From CAYWOS01 sp964459985 (GTDB taxonomy: Bacteria > Bacillota > Clostridia > Christensenellales > Aristaeellaceae), in the NCBI GenBank assembly GCA_964459985.1, contig CAYWOS010000005.1, positions 41,817-105,816 on the forward strand: a stretch of 64,000 nucleotides of DNA, read 5' to 3'. The position numbers and the translations under genes were made by a program. The notes below the pieces were generated by a model. It saw only the letters and a program-made list of their open reading frames with translations. It was not told the DNA's origin and did not search any database. This document shows, in pieces, positions 1 through 7,721 of this stretch (position 1 is the stretch's first letter; each line of letters begins with the position of its first letter).

Positions 1-100
1 ATTTTCGATGAACGCGGCGCGGCGCAAAAACGCCCGCGCGAACATCAAACGCGCGCCTCGCGCATACATTGGCATGAAAAACGGCAAGGAGTTGACAGGC

Positions 101-1138
101 ATGAAATTCTTGGGAAAGATTCGCATCACCCGCGCCCATATCGAGCGCGCGCTCATCCTGTGCGCGTCGGCGCTGGTGGTGGCGCTGGCGCTCCGCCAGG
201 ACGCCGAGATCGCCGCCGATCAGGCGCGAATGCAGACGCCCCTGCCCGTGACCGCGACCGAAACGGCGTCCGGCGACGCCATGCGCACGGTGGCGTTCTA
301 TCAGGACGGCGACGGCTACCTCGTGCCTGTGGCGCGAAGCGTCGAAAAGACCGACGGCATCGCCAAGGCGACACTGAACCTCATGGTCGCCTCGGGCCCC
401 AATGATCTGGCGGCGGCGCGGCTGGGACTGCGCACCACCATCCCGGAGGGCACGAAAATCGATCTGGATATCGCGAACGGCAGGGCGCGCGTCGATCTGT
501 CGGGCGAAGCGCTGTCCTGCGCGAGCGCTGAGCAGGAATTCGTTATGGTGTCCTCCGTCGCGCAGACGCTGTGCCAGTTTGACACGGTGCGCGAGGTTTC
601 TTTCCTGTTCGACGGGCAGGCGCGCTCCAAGCTCACCTACGGCACCGACGTGAGCGGCGCCTTCACCGCCGCCTCCATCAATCTGGAAAGCGTCGAAACG
701 CTTGCCGACGCCGGCGCGAACACCGTGCAGCTCTACTTCCCCTCGGCGTCCGGGCGCATGCTCGTGCCCGTCACGCGCGCCGTGTATTCCGACGCCGATA
801 TGACGACGGCGCTGCTTGAGCTGGCGAAAGGCCCCAAGCCCGACAGCGGGCTGGAAGCGCCGCTTCCCAAGGATTGCGGGCTGATCGGTGTGACAATGAA
901 AAACGGCGTCGTCACCGTCAATTTCACCAAGCAGTTCATTGCGGCGGTCGAGCAGGACGACGGTATGCAGACGCTGCGCGCCGTGATCTTCACCGCCGCG
1001 CAGTTCCCGGGCGTCAAGGAGGTCAAGATCGCCGTCGAGGGCAAGCCCTACACCCCGCCCGAAACCGCGCAGACTACCTTCGTCAATCTGGAAAGCGACA
1101 TCGTGACGTATTATCCCGGGGTTATCGAGATGGATTGA
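101..1138 (+). CDS. GerMN-domain lipo/membrane protein (spore germination GerM-like)
   Basis: The product is about 345 aa with an N-terminal hydrophobic segment at residues 14-31, which would make it membrane-anchored or exported. Two consecutive GerMN-like domains follow, roughly residues 60-165 and 205-310. Each contains the family pattern of a short strand ending in VPV (LVPVAR, LVPVTR), a helix, a GP stretch and a V-V-N/D-strand (VTVNFTKQF in the second). Tandem GerMN domains are typical of GerM, a sporulation and germination protein of Bacillota. The frame is open from base 8, but I chose the ATG at 101 because AAGGAG lies 9 nt upstream (86-91) and the hydrophobic segment then sits at the N-terminus. 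The exact function is not shown by the sequence. The upstream gene is outside the window. Confidence 0.75.
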   Translation: MKFLGKIRITRAHIERALILCASALVVALALRQDAEIAADQARMQTPLPVTATETASGDAMRTVAFYQDGDGYLVPVARSVEKTDGIAKATLNLMVASGPNDLAAARLGLRTTIPEGTKIDLDIANGRARVDLSGEALSCASAEQEFVMVSSVAQTLCQFDTVREVSFLFDGQARSKLTYGTDVSGAFTAASINLESVETLADAGANTVQLYFPSASGRMLVPVTRAVYSDADMTTALLELAKGPKPDSGLEAPLPKDCGLIGVTMKNGVVTVNFTKQFIAAVEQDDGMQTLRAVIFTAAQFPGVKEVKIAVEGKPYTPPETAQTTFVNLESDIVTYYPGVIEMD

Positions 1139-1158
1139 AACTCATTTATCGTATCGAA

Positions 1159-1444
1159 ACGGGGCTGCCGCTTGGCAGCCCCGTCAGCTTGTCGACAACC
1201 CCGGTCGTTCCTCCCGGGGATGCAATGAAGGGGCCGCGCCCCTTCATTTCTCATCCGAAACCAGCGACATGCGCGGTGGTTTCGGAACGATTTTCCGCAG
1301 AAAATCGGTTCCTTACGCGTTTTTCCGGCCGCGCGGCAAAGCCGCGCAGGAAAAACGTGCAGGCCGCAAAAATGAAAGCTTCATTTTTGCGGTGCGTGTC
1401 GACTTTGTCGACACGCAGACGGGGCTGCCGCTTGGCAGCCCCGT
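1159..1444. repeat. Intergenic array of perfect hairpins between gerM-like gene and GAPDH
   Basis: This 322-bp gap (1139-1460) holds no gene but at least six inverted repeats. The same 26-nt hairpin, an 11-bp stem with a GCTT loop, occurs identically at 1159-1184 and 1419-1444. Others are AATGAAGGGG/CCCCTTCATT at 1224-1248, GCGCGGC/GCCGCGC at 1331-1347 flanked by GTTTTTCC and GGAAAAAC, a 12-bp stem at 1364-1392, and a 10-bp stem at 1394-1416. None is followed by a clear T-tract, so they do not look like ordinary terminators. They lie between two convergent genes. The block resembles a REP or MITE-like palindromic element, or a processed structured RNA; which one cannot be decided here. Confidence 0.7.
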
Positions 1445-1460
1445 GGCAGATTATATCGCG

Positions 1461-2483
1461 TTACTCCGCGTCCACCTTGGCGGCGTATTCGATGAGGTCG
1501 ACGACCTTGTTGGAATAGCCCCACTCGTTGTCGTACCACGCCACGAGCTTGACGAAGGTGTCGGTCAGCTGAATGCCGGCGGTGGCGTCAAAGATCGAGG
1601 TGCGGGGATCGGTGATGAAATCGCTGGAGACGACGGCGTCCTCGGTGTAACCGATGATGCCCTTCCAGCGCGGCGACTCGGAGGCTTCCTTCATGGTCTT
1701 CTTGATGTCGTCCATGGTGGTGGGAGTCTTGAGGTTGCAGGTCAGATCGACCACGGACACGTCCGCCGTGGGCACGCGGAACGCCATGCCGGTCAGTTTG
1801 CCCTTGAGCTCGGGGATAACCACGCCGACCGCCTTGGCCGCGCCGGTCGAGGAGGGGATGATGTTGAACGCCGCGCCGCGGCCGCCGCGCCAGTCCTTGT
1901 TGGAGGGGCCGTCGACCGTCTTCTGGGTGGCGGTGGTGGCATGCACGGTGGTCATGAGGCCGTCGGCGATGCCGTACTTGTCGTTGATGACCTTCGCCAG
2001 AGGCGCCAGGCAGTTGGTGGTGCAGGAGGCGTTGGAGATGACCTTCATGTCCTTGGTGTACTTTTCCTGGTTGACGCCCATGACGAACATCGGGGTTTCC
2101 TTGTCCTTGGCGGGCGCGGTGATGATGACCTTCTTGGCGCCGGCGTCCAGATGCGCCTGGCACTTCTCGGTGGTGGTGAACACGCCGGTCGCTTCGGCGA
2201 TGTATTCGGCGCCGACTTCGCCCCATTTGATGTCGGCGGGGTTCTTTTCGGCGAACGCCTTGATCTTGTGGCCGTCCACGATCAGGCAGCCGCAGTCGGC
2301 GCAGGTGCTGATCTCGCCGTCATACTGTCCGTGCACGGTGTCATAGCGCAGCATGTACGCCATGTAATCGAGCGGGATGAAAGGATCGTTGATCGCCACG
2401 ACCTCCACATTGGGGTTCTTGAGCGCCGCGCGCAGAACCAAACGGCCGATACGACCAAATCCGTTAATACCAACCTTTACCAT
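1461..2483 (-). CDS. gap: Glyceraldehyde-3-phosphate dehydrogenase, type I
   Basis: 340 aa, the usual length. It catalyses NAD-dependent oxidation of glyceraldehyde 3-phosphate in glycolysis, in the cytoplasm. The Rossmann fold opens with VGINGFGRIGR at residues 4-14. The active site is the SNASCTTNC motif, with catalytic Cys154. The C-terminal WYDNEWGYS block is present. The start at 2483 is supported by AAGGAGG 7 nt upstream; the frame extends further upstream, but that part covers the promoter. It is transcribed from its own promoter, divergent from the DUF5131 gene, and appears monocistronic. An unusual cysteine cluster (C61, C64, C66) lies in the loop after the nucleotide-binding half. 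Confidence 0.97.
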   Translation of the reverse strand: MVKVGINGFGRIGRLVLRAALKNPNVEVVAINDPFIPLDYMAYMLRYDTVHGQYDGEISTCADCGCLIVDGHKIKAFAEKNPADIKWGEVGAEYIAEATGVFTTTEKCQAHLDAGAKKVIITAPAKDKETPMFVMGVNQEKYTKDMKVISNASCTTNCLAPLAKVINDKYGIADGLMTTVHATTATQKTVDGPSNKDWRGGRGAAFNIIPSSTGAAKAVGVVIPELKGKLTGMAFRVPTADVSVVDLTCNLKTPTTMDDIKKTMKEASESPRWKGIIGYTEDAVVSSDFITDPRTSIFDATAGIQLTDTFVKLVAWYDNEWGYSNKVVDLIEYAAKVDAE

Positions 2484-2529
2484 AAGACGACCTCCTTCAA
2501 AGTACGTGGATCTTTCCGGACCATCCCCT

Positions 2530-2558
2530 ATTATACCCGAATCTTCCGCGATTGACAA
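2530..2558 (-). promoter_or_regulatory. Sigma-A-type promoter of GAPDH gene
   Basis: On the minus strand, TTGTCA (2553-2558) and TATAAT (2530-2535) are separated by 17 bp, placing the start of transcription near 2523. The GAPDH ribosome-binding site lies about 30 nt further on. The match to consensus is 11 of 12. Confidence 0.85.
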
Positions 2559-2607
2559 GCCCTGACAGCAATCTTTGCGCGGACGGATCGCAAATCCCCG
2601 CGCGCGC

Positions 2608-2636
2608 TTGTCACGCGGCGGACGTTGTGCTACAAT
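2608..2636 (+). promoter_or_regulatory. Sigma-A-type promoter of DUF5131 gene
   Basis: TTGTCA (2608-2613) and TACAAT (2631-2636) with a 17-bp spacer lie 35 nt before the start codon at 2672. The -35 element is 50 bp from that of the divergent GAPDH promoter. Confidence 0.75.
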
Positions 2637-2671
2637 ACGCGGGAAAGCGTGCGTACGAAAGGGACTTATGT

Positions 2672-3409
2672 ATGGCGGTATGGAATCCGTGGCGCGGCTG
2701 CCACCGCTTCAGCGAGGGCTGCGATCACTGCTATATCCACAAAGGCGATCTCAAGCGCGGCGTCGATACGAACGATATTGTGAAAACCGACAGGTTTGAC
2801 GCGCCGCTCGTCAAAACGAGCAAGAGCGAATACAAAATGAAGCCGGGGCAGCTCGTATACCTGTGCTTCCAGAGCGATTTCCTGCTCGCGGACGCCGACG
2901 CGTGGCGCGGCGAATGCTGGGACATGATCCGCGAGCGCGGGGATCTCACTTTTTTGTTCCTGACCAAGCGCATATCGCGGTTCACGGACTGCGTGCCGCC
3001 CGACTGGGGCGAGGGCTGGGACAACGTGATCGTGAGCTGCACGGTGGAGAATCAGGCGCGCGCAGACGAGCGGCTCGCCGTGTTCGATACCCTGCCTATT
3101 AAGCACAAGAACATCGTCTGCCAGCCCATGATCGAACGGATCGATCTGTCAGCGCACCTCAAGGGCGTCGAATGCGTCGTGGTGGGCGGCGAATCGGACA
3201 GGGAAGCGCGCCCGCTCGATTACGACTGGGTGCTCGATATCCGCCGCCAGTGCGCCGAGCGGAACGTTTCCTTCGAGTTCCGCCAGTGCGGGACGAATTT
3301 CATCAAGGACGGCGCGACCTACCGCCTGAACGTGCGCCAGCTGTGCGCGCAGGCGCGCAAGGCGGGCATTTCCTTCCGCGCCGAGCCGACGGGATCGCGC
3401 GCGGACTGA
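2672..3409 (+). CDS. DUF5131 family protein (phage Gp37/Gp68-like)
   Basis: 245 aa. The N-terminus carries the family signature WNPWRGCHRFSEGCDHCY, with three cysteines in a C-x7-C-x2-C arrangement (residues 9, 17 and 20). This is reminiscent of the cysteine triad of radical-SAM enzymes, although spacing and order differ. The family is widespread in phages and bacteria and its biochemical role is not established to my knowledge. I chose ATG 2672 because the signature begins immediately after it, GAAAGGGA lies just upstream, and the promoter at 2608-2636 sits inside the longer open frame. No phage genes are nearby, so this looks like a chromosomal copy. Confidence 0.85.
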   Translation: MAVWNPWRGCHRFSEGCDHCYIHKGDLKRGVDTNDIVKTDRFDAPLVKTSKSEYKMKPGQLVYLCFQSDFLLADADAWRGECWDMIRERGDLTFLFLTKRISRFTDCVPPDWGEGWDNVIVSCTVENQARADERLAVFDTLPIKHKNIVCQPMIERIDLSAHLKGVECVVVGGESDREARPLDYDWVLDIRRQCAERNVSFEFRQCGTNFIKDGATYRLNVRQLCAQARKAGISFRAEPTGSRAD

Positions 3410-3474
3410 CGGGACGCCGCGCGCCGCTCAAGCGTTTTCCGATCATTCGTTGATCGATCAAAGGAGGGTTCGAT

Positions 3475-4575
3475 ATGGAGTTCAAATTTTCGGAGGATTT
3501 CCGTTGGATGGACGGCGGGCGCGAAGCGGCGACGGAGCAGGAGCGCTACGGGCAGATCGTCCGATGGGCGGGCGACGCGCGCGGGCGGAACCCCGCGGTG
3601 TTCGACGAATTGACCGCGTGGCTGCTCGACGACGCCGAGTGGAGCGAGGACAAGCTGCGCGGGAACGAAATGATCCTCATGCGCGGCGTGCTTGCGCGGT
3701 TCCGAGAGCAAAACGCGCGCCTGCGCGGGGAATTGACGGCGCTCGCGCCGTCCGGCGTCGTCAATGACGCGGTGTTCGCGGCGCTTGACCGCTTCGACAC
3801 CGAGCTGTCGGGCAAAACGGCGCTTCCGCAAGCGCGCGAAGCCGTCCGAAGCATGTTTGCCGATTTTTCGTGCATGCGGTCGCGCGCCGTGCGCGAATGG
3901 GTCGCCGGCGACGAGACGGGACCGTCCGGCACGCATGTCGTCAAGCGGTTCGGCTATGTCAACGAGCTCAAGGACTGCGACGCCGCCGTGCAGTGGGCGC
4001 TGTTCATGCCCGAGGTCGTCAAGCGCCAGCAGAACGGGTTCAAATTGGCGTCCTTCGAGTACAAGCGCCTGCCCGCGATGCGCCTGATCGGCTTTGAGGG
4101 CGAGGAATACGAGGAGGCGGGCGCGCGCGACGGCAAAATGGCGCCGCTCCGCGCACGCGGCGACGGCGTCCGTGAGATCGACGCCGATCTTCTGTTCATG
4201 CACTTTGACGGCGCGGGCGTCGACGTCGGCCGGTGGCGCGGCGTCTGGGGGCGCTTTTTCAAGGCGGACGCGCCCGTGCCCGAGGGCTATATCGCCATCG
4301 ATTTCACGCCCGAGCGCGTCGGGCACGCCGGACCGCCCTACATATCGCAGTTCGCGTACGCCGCTTTCTCTGGCGATCCCGACGCCATGCACAAGCGCGA
4401 GGGCTACGACGACTGCGCCATGTACGACGTGACGCGCAACATCATCCTCGGCGAGGGCGTCGCCATTCCTTATCCCGACAAATACTGGACGGCGGAAGCC
4501 TTCCCCGAGGGCTGCGACAAGCCGGGCACGGCGTATCTGTTCTGCGCCGAGCTGTCCGCGAAAGGAACGCCATGA
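3475..4575 (+). CDS. Hypothetical protein with possible GyrI-like C-terminal domain
   Basis: 366 aa, cytoplasmic, without signal peptide. Residues 1-110 look helical and charged. The C-terminal two thirds contain FEYKRLPAMRLIGFEG (about 195-210) and an end segment with AIPYPDKYWTAEAFPEG, a layout that resembles effector-binding (GyrI/AraC-type) domains, though the match is weak. I do not recognise the protein as a named family. AAAGGAGG precedes the ATG. Its stop overlaps the ATG of the next gene (ATGA at 4572-4575), so it is translationally coupled to the GNAT acetyltransferase and probably serves the same small-molecule response. Confidence 0.6.
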   Translation: MEFKFSEDFRWMDGGREAATEQERYGQIVRWAGDARGRNPAVFDELTAWLLDDAEWSEDKLRGNEMILMRGVLARFREQNARLRGELTALAPSGVVNDAVFAALDRFDTELSGKTALPQAREAVRSMFADFSCMRSRAVREWVAGDETGPSGTHVVKRFGYVNELKDCDAAVQWALFMPEVVKRQQNGFKLASFEYKRLPAMRLIGFEGEEYEEAGARDGKMAPLRARGDGVREIDADLLFMHFDGAGVDVGRWRGVWGRFFKADAPVPEGYIAIDFTPERVGHAGPPYISQFAYAAFSGDPDAMHKREGYDDCAMYDVTRNIILGEGVAIPYPDKYWTAEAFPEGCDKPGTAYLFCAELSAKGTP

Positions 4576-5012
4576 TTCAAATCGTCACCGAGAACAAAAA
4601 GGATTACCTCGATCTTCTCCTGCTCGCCGACGAACAGGAAAACATGATCGACAAATACCTGACGCGCGGCGATCTGTACGTGATGACGGAGGGCGGGGTC
4701 AAGGCGGTCTGCGTCGTGACCGACGAGGGCGGCGGAGTGTGCGAGCTTCAAAACCTCGCCGTCGCGGAGGGCTTTCAGAGGCAGGGGCTCGGCACGCGGA
4801 TGGTGAAGCATGTCTTTGACGTATACCGGAAAACGCATGCTAAAATGCTCGTGGGCACGGGCGACAGCCCGGCGACGCTCGCCTTTTATAAGCATTGCGG
4901 CTTTACGGAATCGCACCGCGTCAAAAACTACATCCTCGAACACTACGACAAGCCCATCTTCGAGGACGGCAAACAGCTGATCGACAAGGTGTATCTGCTG
5001 AAGGAGCTGTGA
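4572..5012 (+). CDS. GNAT family N-acetyltransferase
   Basis: 146 aa, the length of a single GNAT domain. The acetyl-CoA pyrophosphate loop is visible as Q-R-Q-G-L-G-T at about residues 76-82, followed by the helix and the FYKHCGF motif typical of the C-terminal half. Such enzymes transfer acetyl from acetyl-CoA to an amine; the substrate is unknown. It starts inside the stop codon of the preceding gene (4-nt overlap) with AAAGGAA upstream, and the next GNAT gene begins 5 nt after its stop, so all three genes are one transcription unit. Confidence 0.85.
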   Translation: MIQIVTENKKDYLDLLLLADEQENMIDKYLTRGDLYVMTEGGVKAVCVVTDEGGGVCELQNLAVAEGFQRQGLGTRMVKHVFDVYRKTHAKMLVGTGDSPATLAFYKHCGFTESHRVKNYILEHYDKPIFEDGKQLIDKVYLLKEL

Positions 5013-5016
5013 CGGG

Positions 5017-5487
5017 ATGTACGGGATCACGCCGATGACGGAGGCTTTCGCGCGGGATATCTCCGCGTGGCGCTACGGGGGCGAGTACGCGGTGTACGAT
5101 TTCGAGGAAAGCGCCGAAACGCTCGCCGAGCTGACGGGCGGCGATTACGTCGCCTGCGTGGACGCGGACGGTCGGCTGATCGGCTATTTTTGCTTCGGTG
5201 CATCGGCGCGCATCCCCACGGCGGAACGGAATGTCTATGCCGAGGCGTGCGTCGATATCGGGCTGGGCCTGCGTCCGGCGCTGTGCGGCGCGGGACGGGG
5301 ACGCGATTTTCTGCGCTGCGGAATGGCGTATGCCGCGCGGACGCACCCCGGCGCGCGGCTGCGCCTGACCGTCGCGCGCTTCAATCGCCGCGCGCGGACG
5401 CTGTACGAACGCTCCGGCTTTGCCGCGCGCGAAACGGTGACGCATCGCGCGACGGGCGCGGCGTTTGACGTCATGACGCGGCCGTAG
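5017..5487 (+). CDS. GNAT family N-acetyltransferase (second)
   Basis: 156 aa. It has the GNAT layout: a beta-hairpin with V-D-A-D-G-R-L-I-G-Y-F, an acetyl-CoA binding turn in G-A-G-R-G-R-D-F-L at about residues 91-99, and a closing L-Y-E-R-S-G-F-A motif near 129-136. The substrate is unknown. AAGGAG lies 10 nt before the ATG, within the end of the previous gene. Its low similarity to the upstream GNAT suggests two different substrates rather than a recent duplication. It ends with TAG, which shows that TAG is an ordinary stop in this genome. Confidence 0.85.
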   Translation: MYGITPMTEAFARDISAWRYGGEYAVYDFEESAETLAELTGGDYVACVDADGRLIGYFCFGASARIPTAERNVYAEACVDIGLGLRPALCGAGRGRDFLRCGMAYAARTHPGARLRLTVARFNRRARTLYERSGFAARETVTHRATGAAFDVMTRP

Positions 5488-5547
5488 GCGTCTTTCGCGG
5501 CGATTCCCGTCGCTATAAAACTAACGATATCGTCAAGGAGGACGAAC

Positions 5548-6528
5548 ATGCTCAAGCTCAAATACCTGTTTGAAAACTTCGATCTGGCGAAGGAATGCCT
5601 CGCGCTGTACGATTACGACGAGCCGACGCTGGACGAAATGCTGTCCCACTACCGCATTGCCTCCAACGCCGTCTACCCCTTCCGCGCGGGCGGGGAAATC
5701 CGCTTTCTGCGCCTGTCGCCCGCACAGGAAAAACCCATCGCCGACGTGCAGTCGGAAATCCGCCTCATTCAATGGCTGATCGACAACGGCTTTCCCGCCA
5801 TGCGCCCCGTGCCCATGAAGGACGGGCGGCTCGCCGGCGTGATCGCGACAAAATGGGGCGATTACAACGTATCCTGCTTCGCGCGCGTCAAAGGCGAGGC
5901 GCTGGACGATGCCGGGGAGGGCGGCTTCGCCCTCGTGCGCGGCTACGGCAGGAGCATGGGACGGCTTCACGGCCTGCTCAAGCGTTATCCGGCGGCGGAC
6001 GAGCGCCGCGACTGGCGCGGGCTGCTGCTTGAAATCCGCGGCCGCATGGAAAAATGCGGCGCGTCCGCGCGGATGATGAAGGAGCTTGCCGACGTTGAAA
6101 AAGCGCTCGCGGCGCTGCCCGCGACGCAGGATAATTACGGCGTCGTGCACTTTGATTACGAGCCGGACAACGTGTTTTACGACGGGGAAACGGGTGATTA
6201 CAGCGCCATTGACTTCGACGACGCGATCAGGTGCTGGTTCGCGCTGGACATTGTGCGCGCGATCGACGCGCTGGACGACGTGGTGGCGGAAGATCTGCTG
6301 GAACGCGCGGAGGCGGAACTGCTCGCCGGCTATCGCGAGGCGTGCCCGCTTTCGGACGAAGACGAGCAAACGCTGCCGCTCATGCGGCGCTTCGTGCTGC
6401 TCAAGAAGTATTCAACGCTCCTTTACGTGATGTCCGAGCCGACGGCGGAGGAGCCCGACTGGCTGATCTCGCTCAAGGAAAGACTGACGGAGGCGCTCAA
6501 CTGGATCGAATCGACGGTCGAGCCCTGA
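5548..6528 (+). CDS. Aminoglycoside phosphotransferase (APH)-fold kinase
   Basis: 326 aa. The kinase C-lobe is clear: the catalytic loop V-H-F-D-Y-E-P-D-N-V (about residues 198-207), a Brenner-type H-x-D-x4-N motif, followed by AIDFDDA with the metal-binding Asp. The N-terminal half fits the APH/choline-kinase fold. The family phosphorylates small molecules such as aminoglycosides, homoserine, choline or fructosamine. Nothing in the sequence identifies the substrate, so it should not be read as a resistance gene. AAGGAGG lies 7-8 nt before the ATG. Confidence 0.85.
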   Translation: MLKLKYLFENFDLAKECLALYDYDEPTLDEMLSHYRIASNAVYPFRAGGEIRFLRLSPAQEKPIADVQSEIRLIQWLIDNGFPAMRPVPMKDGRLAGVIATKWGDYNVSCFARVKGEALDDAGEGGFALVRGYGRSMGRLHGLLKRYPAADERRDWRGLLLEIRGRMEKCGASARMMKELADVEKALAALPATQDNYGVVHFDYEPDNVFYDGETGDYSAIDFDDAIRCWFALDIVRAIDALDDVVAEDLLERAEAELLAGYREACPLSDEDEQTLPLMRRFVLLKKYSTLLYVMSEPTAEEPDWLISLKERLTEALNWIESTVEP

Positions 6529-6553
6529 CTGCGAAATTTTTCCAAAAAACCGC

Positions 6554-6581
6554 TTGAAGTATGCCATACTTGCGCTACAAT
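6554..6581 (+). promoter_or_regulatory. Putative promoter of TrmO-like gene
   Basis: TTGAAG (6554-6559) and TACAAT (6576-6581) with a 16-bp spacer lie just after the APH kinase gene and about 45 nt before the next start codon. The overlap with TATGCCATA suggests a possible small palindrome between the elements. Confidence 0.55.
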
Positions 6582-6624
6582 GAAGGGGCGACGTCGCCAT
6601 TTCATCACGAGCGGAGGGAACGAT

Positions 6625-7098
6625 ATGGAGTTTACGGTCAGGCAGATTGGCATCGTCCACAGCGAAGGGGAAGAGTTTTCACTCGAAATCGCGCCCGAGT
6701 ACAGGCAGGCGATGATCGGGCTGGAAGGTTTTGATTGGATTCAGGTTATCTGGTGGTTCGACGGATGCGACAACGCGCGGTCAAGAGGCAAAATGACCGA
6801 GCAAAAGCCGTACAAAAACGGCCCCGAGACGCTCGGCGTGTTCGCCACGCGCGCGCCCGAGCGCCCCAATCCCATCGCGGTGTCGCCCTCGTGCGTCACG
6901 CGCGTCGACCGCGAAAAAGGCGTGATTCATCTGGCGTGGATCGACGCCCGCGACGGCACGCCGGTGCTCGATATCAAGCCCTACGTGCCCGCCGTCGACC
7001 GCGTGGAAGCGCCCGTCACGCCGGCGTGGTGCGCGCACTGGCCGAAAAACGTCGAATCGAGCGGCGAGTTCGACTGGTCGGCGGAATTCAACTTTTAG
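6625..7098 (+). CDS. TrmO/TsaA-family SAM-dependent methyltransferase
   Basis: 157 aa. The family (VirR/YaeB, UPF0066) forms a beta-barrel SAM-dependent enzyme; E. coli TrmO methylates t6A at position 37 of tRNA-Thr. The signature GVFATRAPERPNPI is present at about residues 73-86, together with the GMPL-type ending region (D-I-K-P-Y-V-P). I chose ATG 6625, preceded by GGAGGG, over the upstream ATG at 6580 because the latter overlaps the promoter and the family starts with a short strand (FTVRQIGIVHS). The protein is at the short end for the family and lacks the C-terminal domain of E. coli TrmO, so a different substrate is possible. Confidence 0.82.
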   Translation: MEFTVRQIGIVHSEGEEFSLEIAPEYRQAMIGLEGFDWIQVIWWFDGCDNARSRGKMTEQKPYKNGPETLGVFATRAPERPNPIAVSPSCVTRVDREKGVIHLAWIDARDGTPVLDIKPYVPAVDRVEAPVTPAWCAHWPKNVESSGEFDWSAEFNF

Positions 7099-7108
7099 GC
7101 GGCGCGGC

Positions 7109-7684
7109 ATGAGCTTAAACGATTATCTCGTGAACAAGCCGACGCTGACGACCGCGCGGCTGATTCTGCGCCCCCTGACGGCGGCGGACGCCGACGACCT
7201 GCGCGAATGGACGCCCGATCCGTCGCTGTATGCCTACTGGGGAAAATCGCCCGGCAAGGCGGACAAGCATCCCGAATTGCTGTTCGTCAAGCCGCGAAAG
7301 CCGACCAAGAGCTTTCATCTGGGGATCGCCGCCCACGAAAACGGCAAGGTGATCGGCGAGGTCTGGATCTATCTGATCGAAAACGACCGCATGGCGAAGG
7401 CCGCGATCCGCGTGGCGCGCGCGTGGCAGGGCAGGGGCTACGCCGCCGAAGCGCTCCGCGAGATCGTGCGCTTCTGTTTTGAACAGACCGAGCTGCGCCG
7501 CCTGTGGACGGATGTGGACGCGCGCAATCTCGCCTCGATCCGGATGCTCGAGGCGTGCGGCTTCACGCGGGAAGGGTATATCCGGCAGGGCAAAATGGTG
7601 TCGTCGTGGTGCGATTACTATCTTTACGGCATTCTCCGGGAGGACGCGTGGAAAACGCGGGACGCGGCGGCGTCCGATGGATGA
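7109..7684 (+). CDS. RimJ/RimL-type GNAT N-acetyltransferase
   Basis: 191 aa. It opens with the RimJ/RimL-type strand TLTTARLILRPLTAADADDL. The acetyl-CoA loop is Q-G-R-G-Y-A-A-E-A (about residues 110-118), and the closing motif is R-M-L-E-A-C-G-F-T-R-E-G-Y. This subfamily acetylates N-termini of ribosomal proteins or small amines, for example in antibiotic or toxin detoxification. The gene starts 10 nt after the TrmO-like gene and is probably cotranscribed. The ribosome-binding site is weak, which fits translational coupling. Confidence 0.87.
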   Translation: MSLNDYLVNKPTLTTARLILRPLTAADADDLREWTPDPSLYAYWGKSPGKADKHPELLFVKPRKPTKSFHLGIAAHENGKVIGEVWIYLIENDRMAKAAIRVARAWQGRGYAAEALREIVRFCFEQTELRRLWTDVDARNLASIRMLEACGFTREGYIRQGKMVSSWCDYYLYGILREDAWKTRDAAASDG

Positions 7685-7721
7685 AACGCGCCGACGGCGG
7701 CACATCAACCAAGGAGCGTGT

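Noticed and set aside
1269..2555. Plus-strand frame opposite GAPDH
   Set aside because: It is antisense to a clear, full-length GAPDH and covers the hairpin array; no ribosome-binding site or domain.
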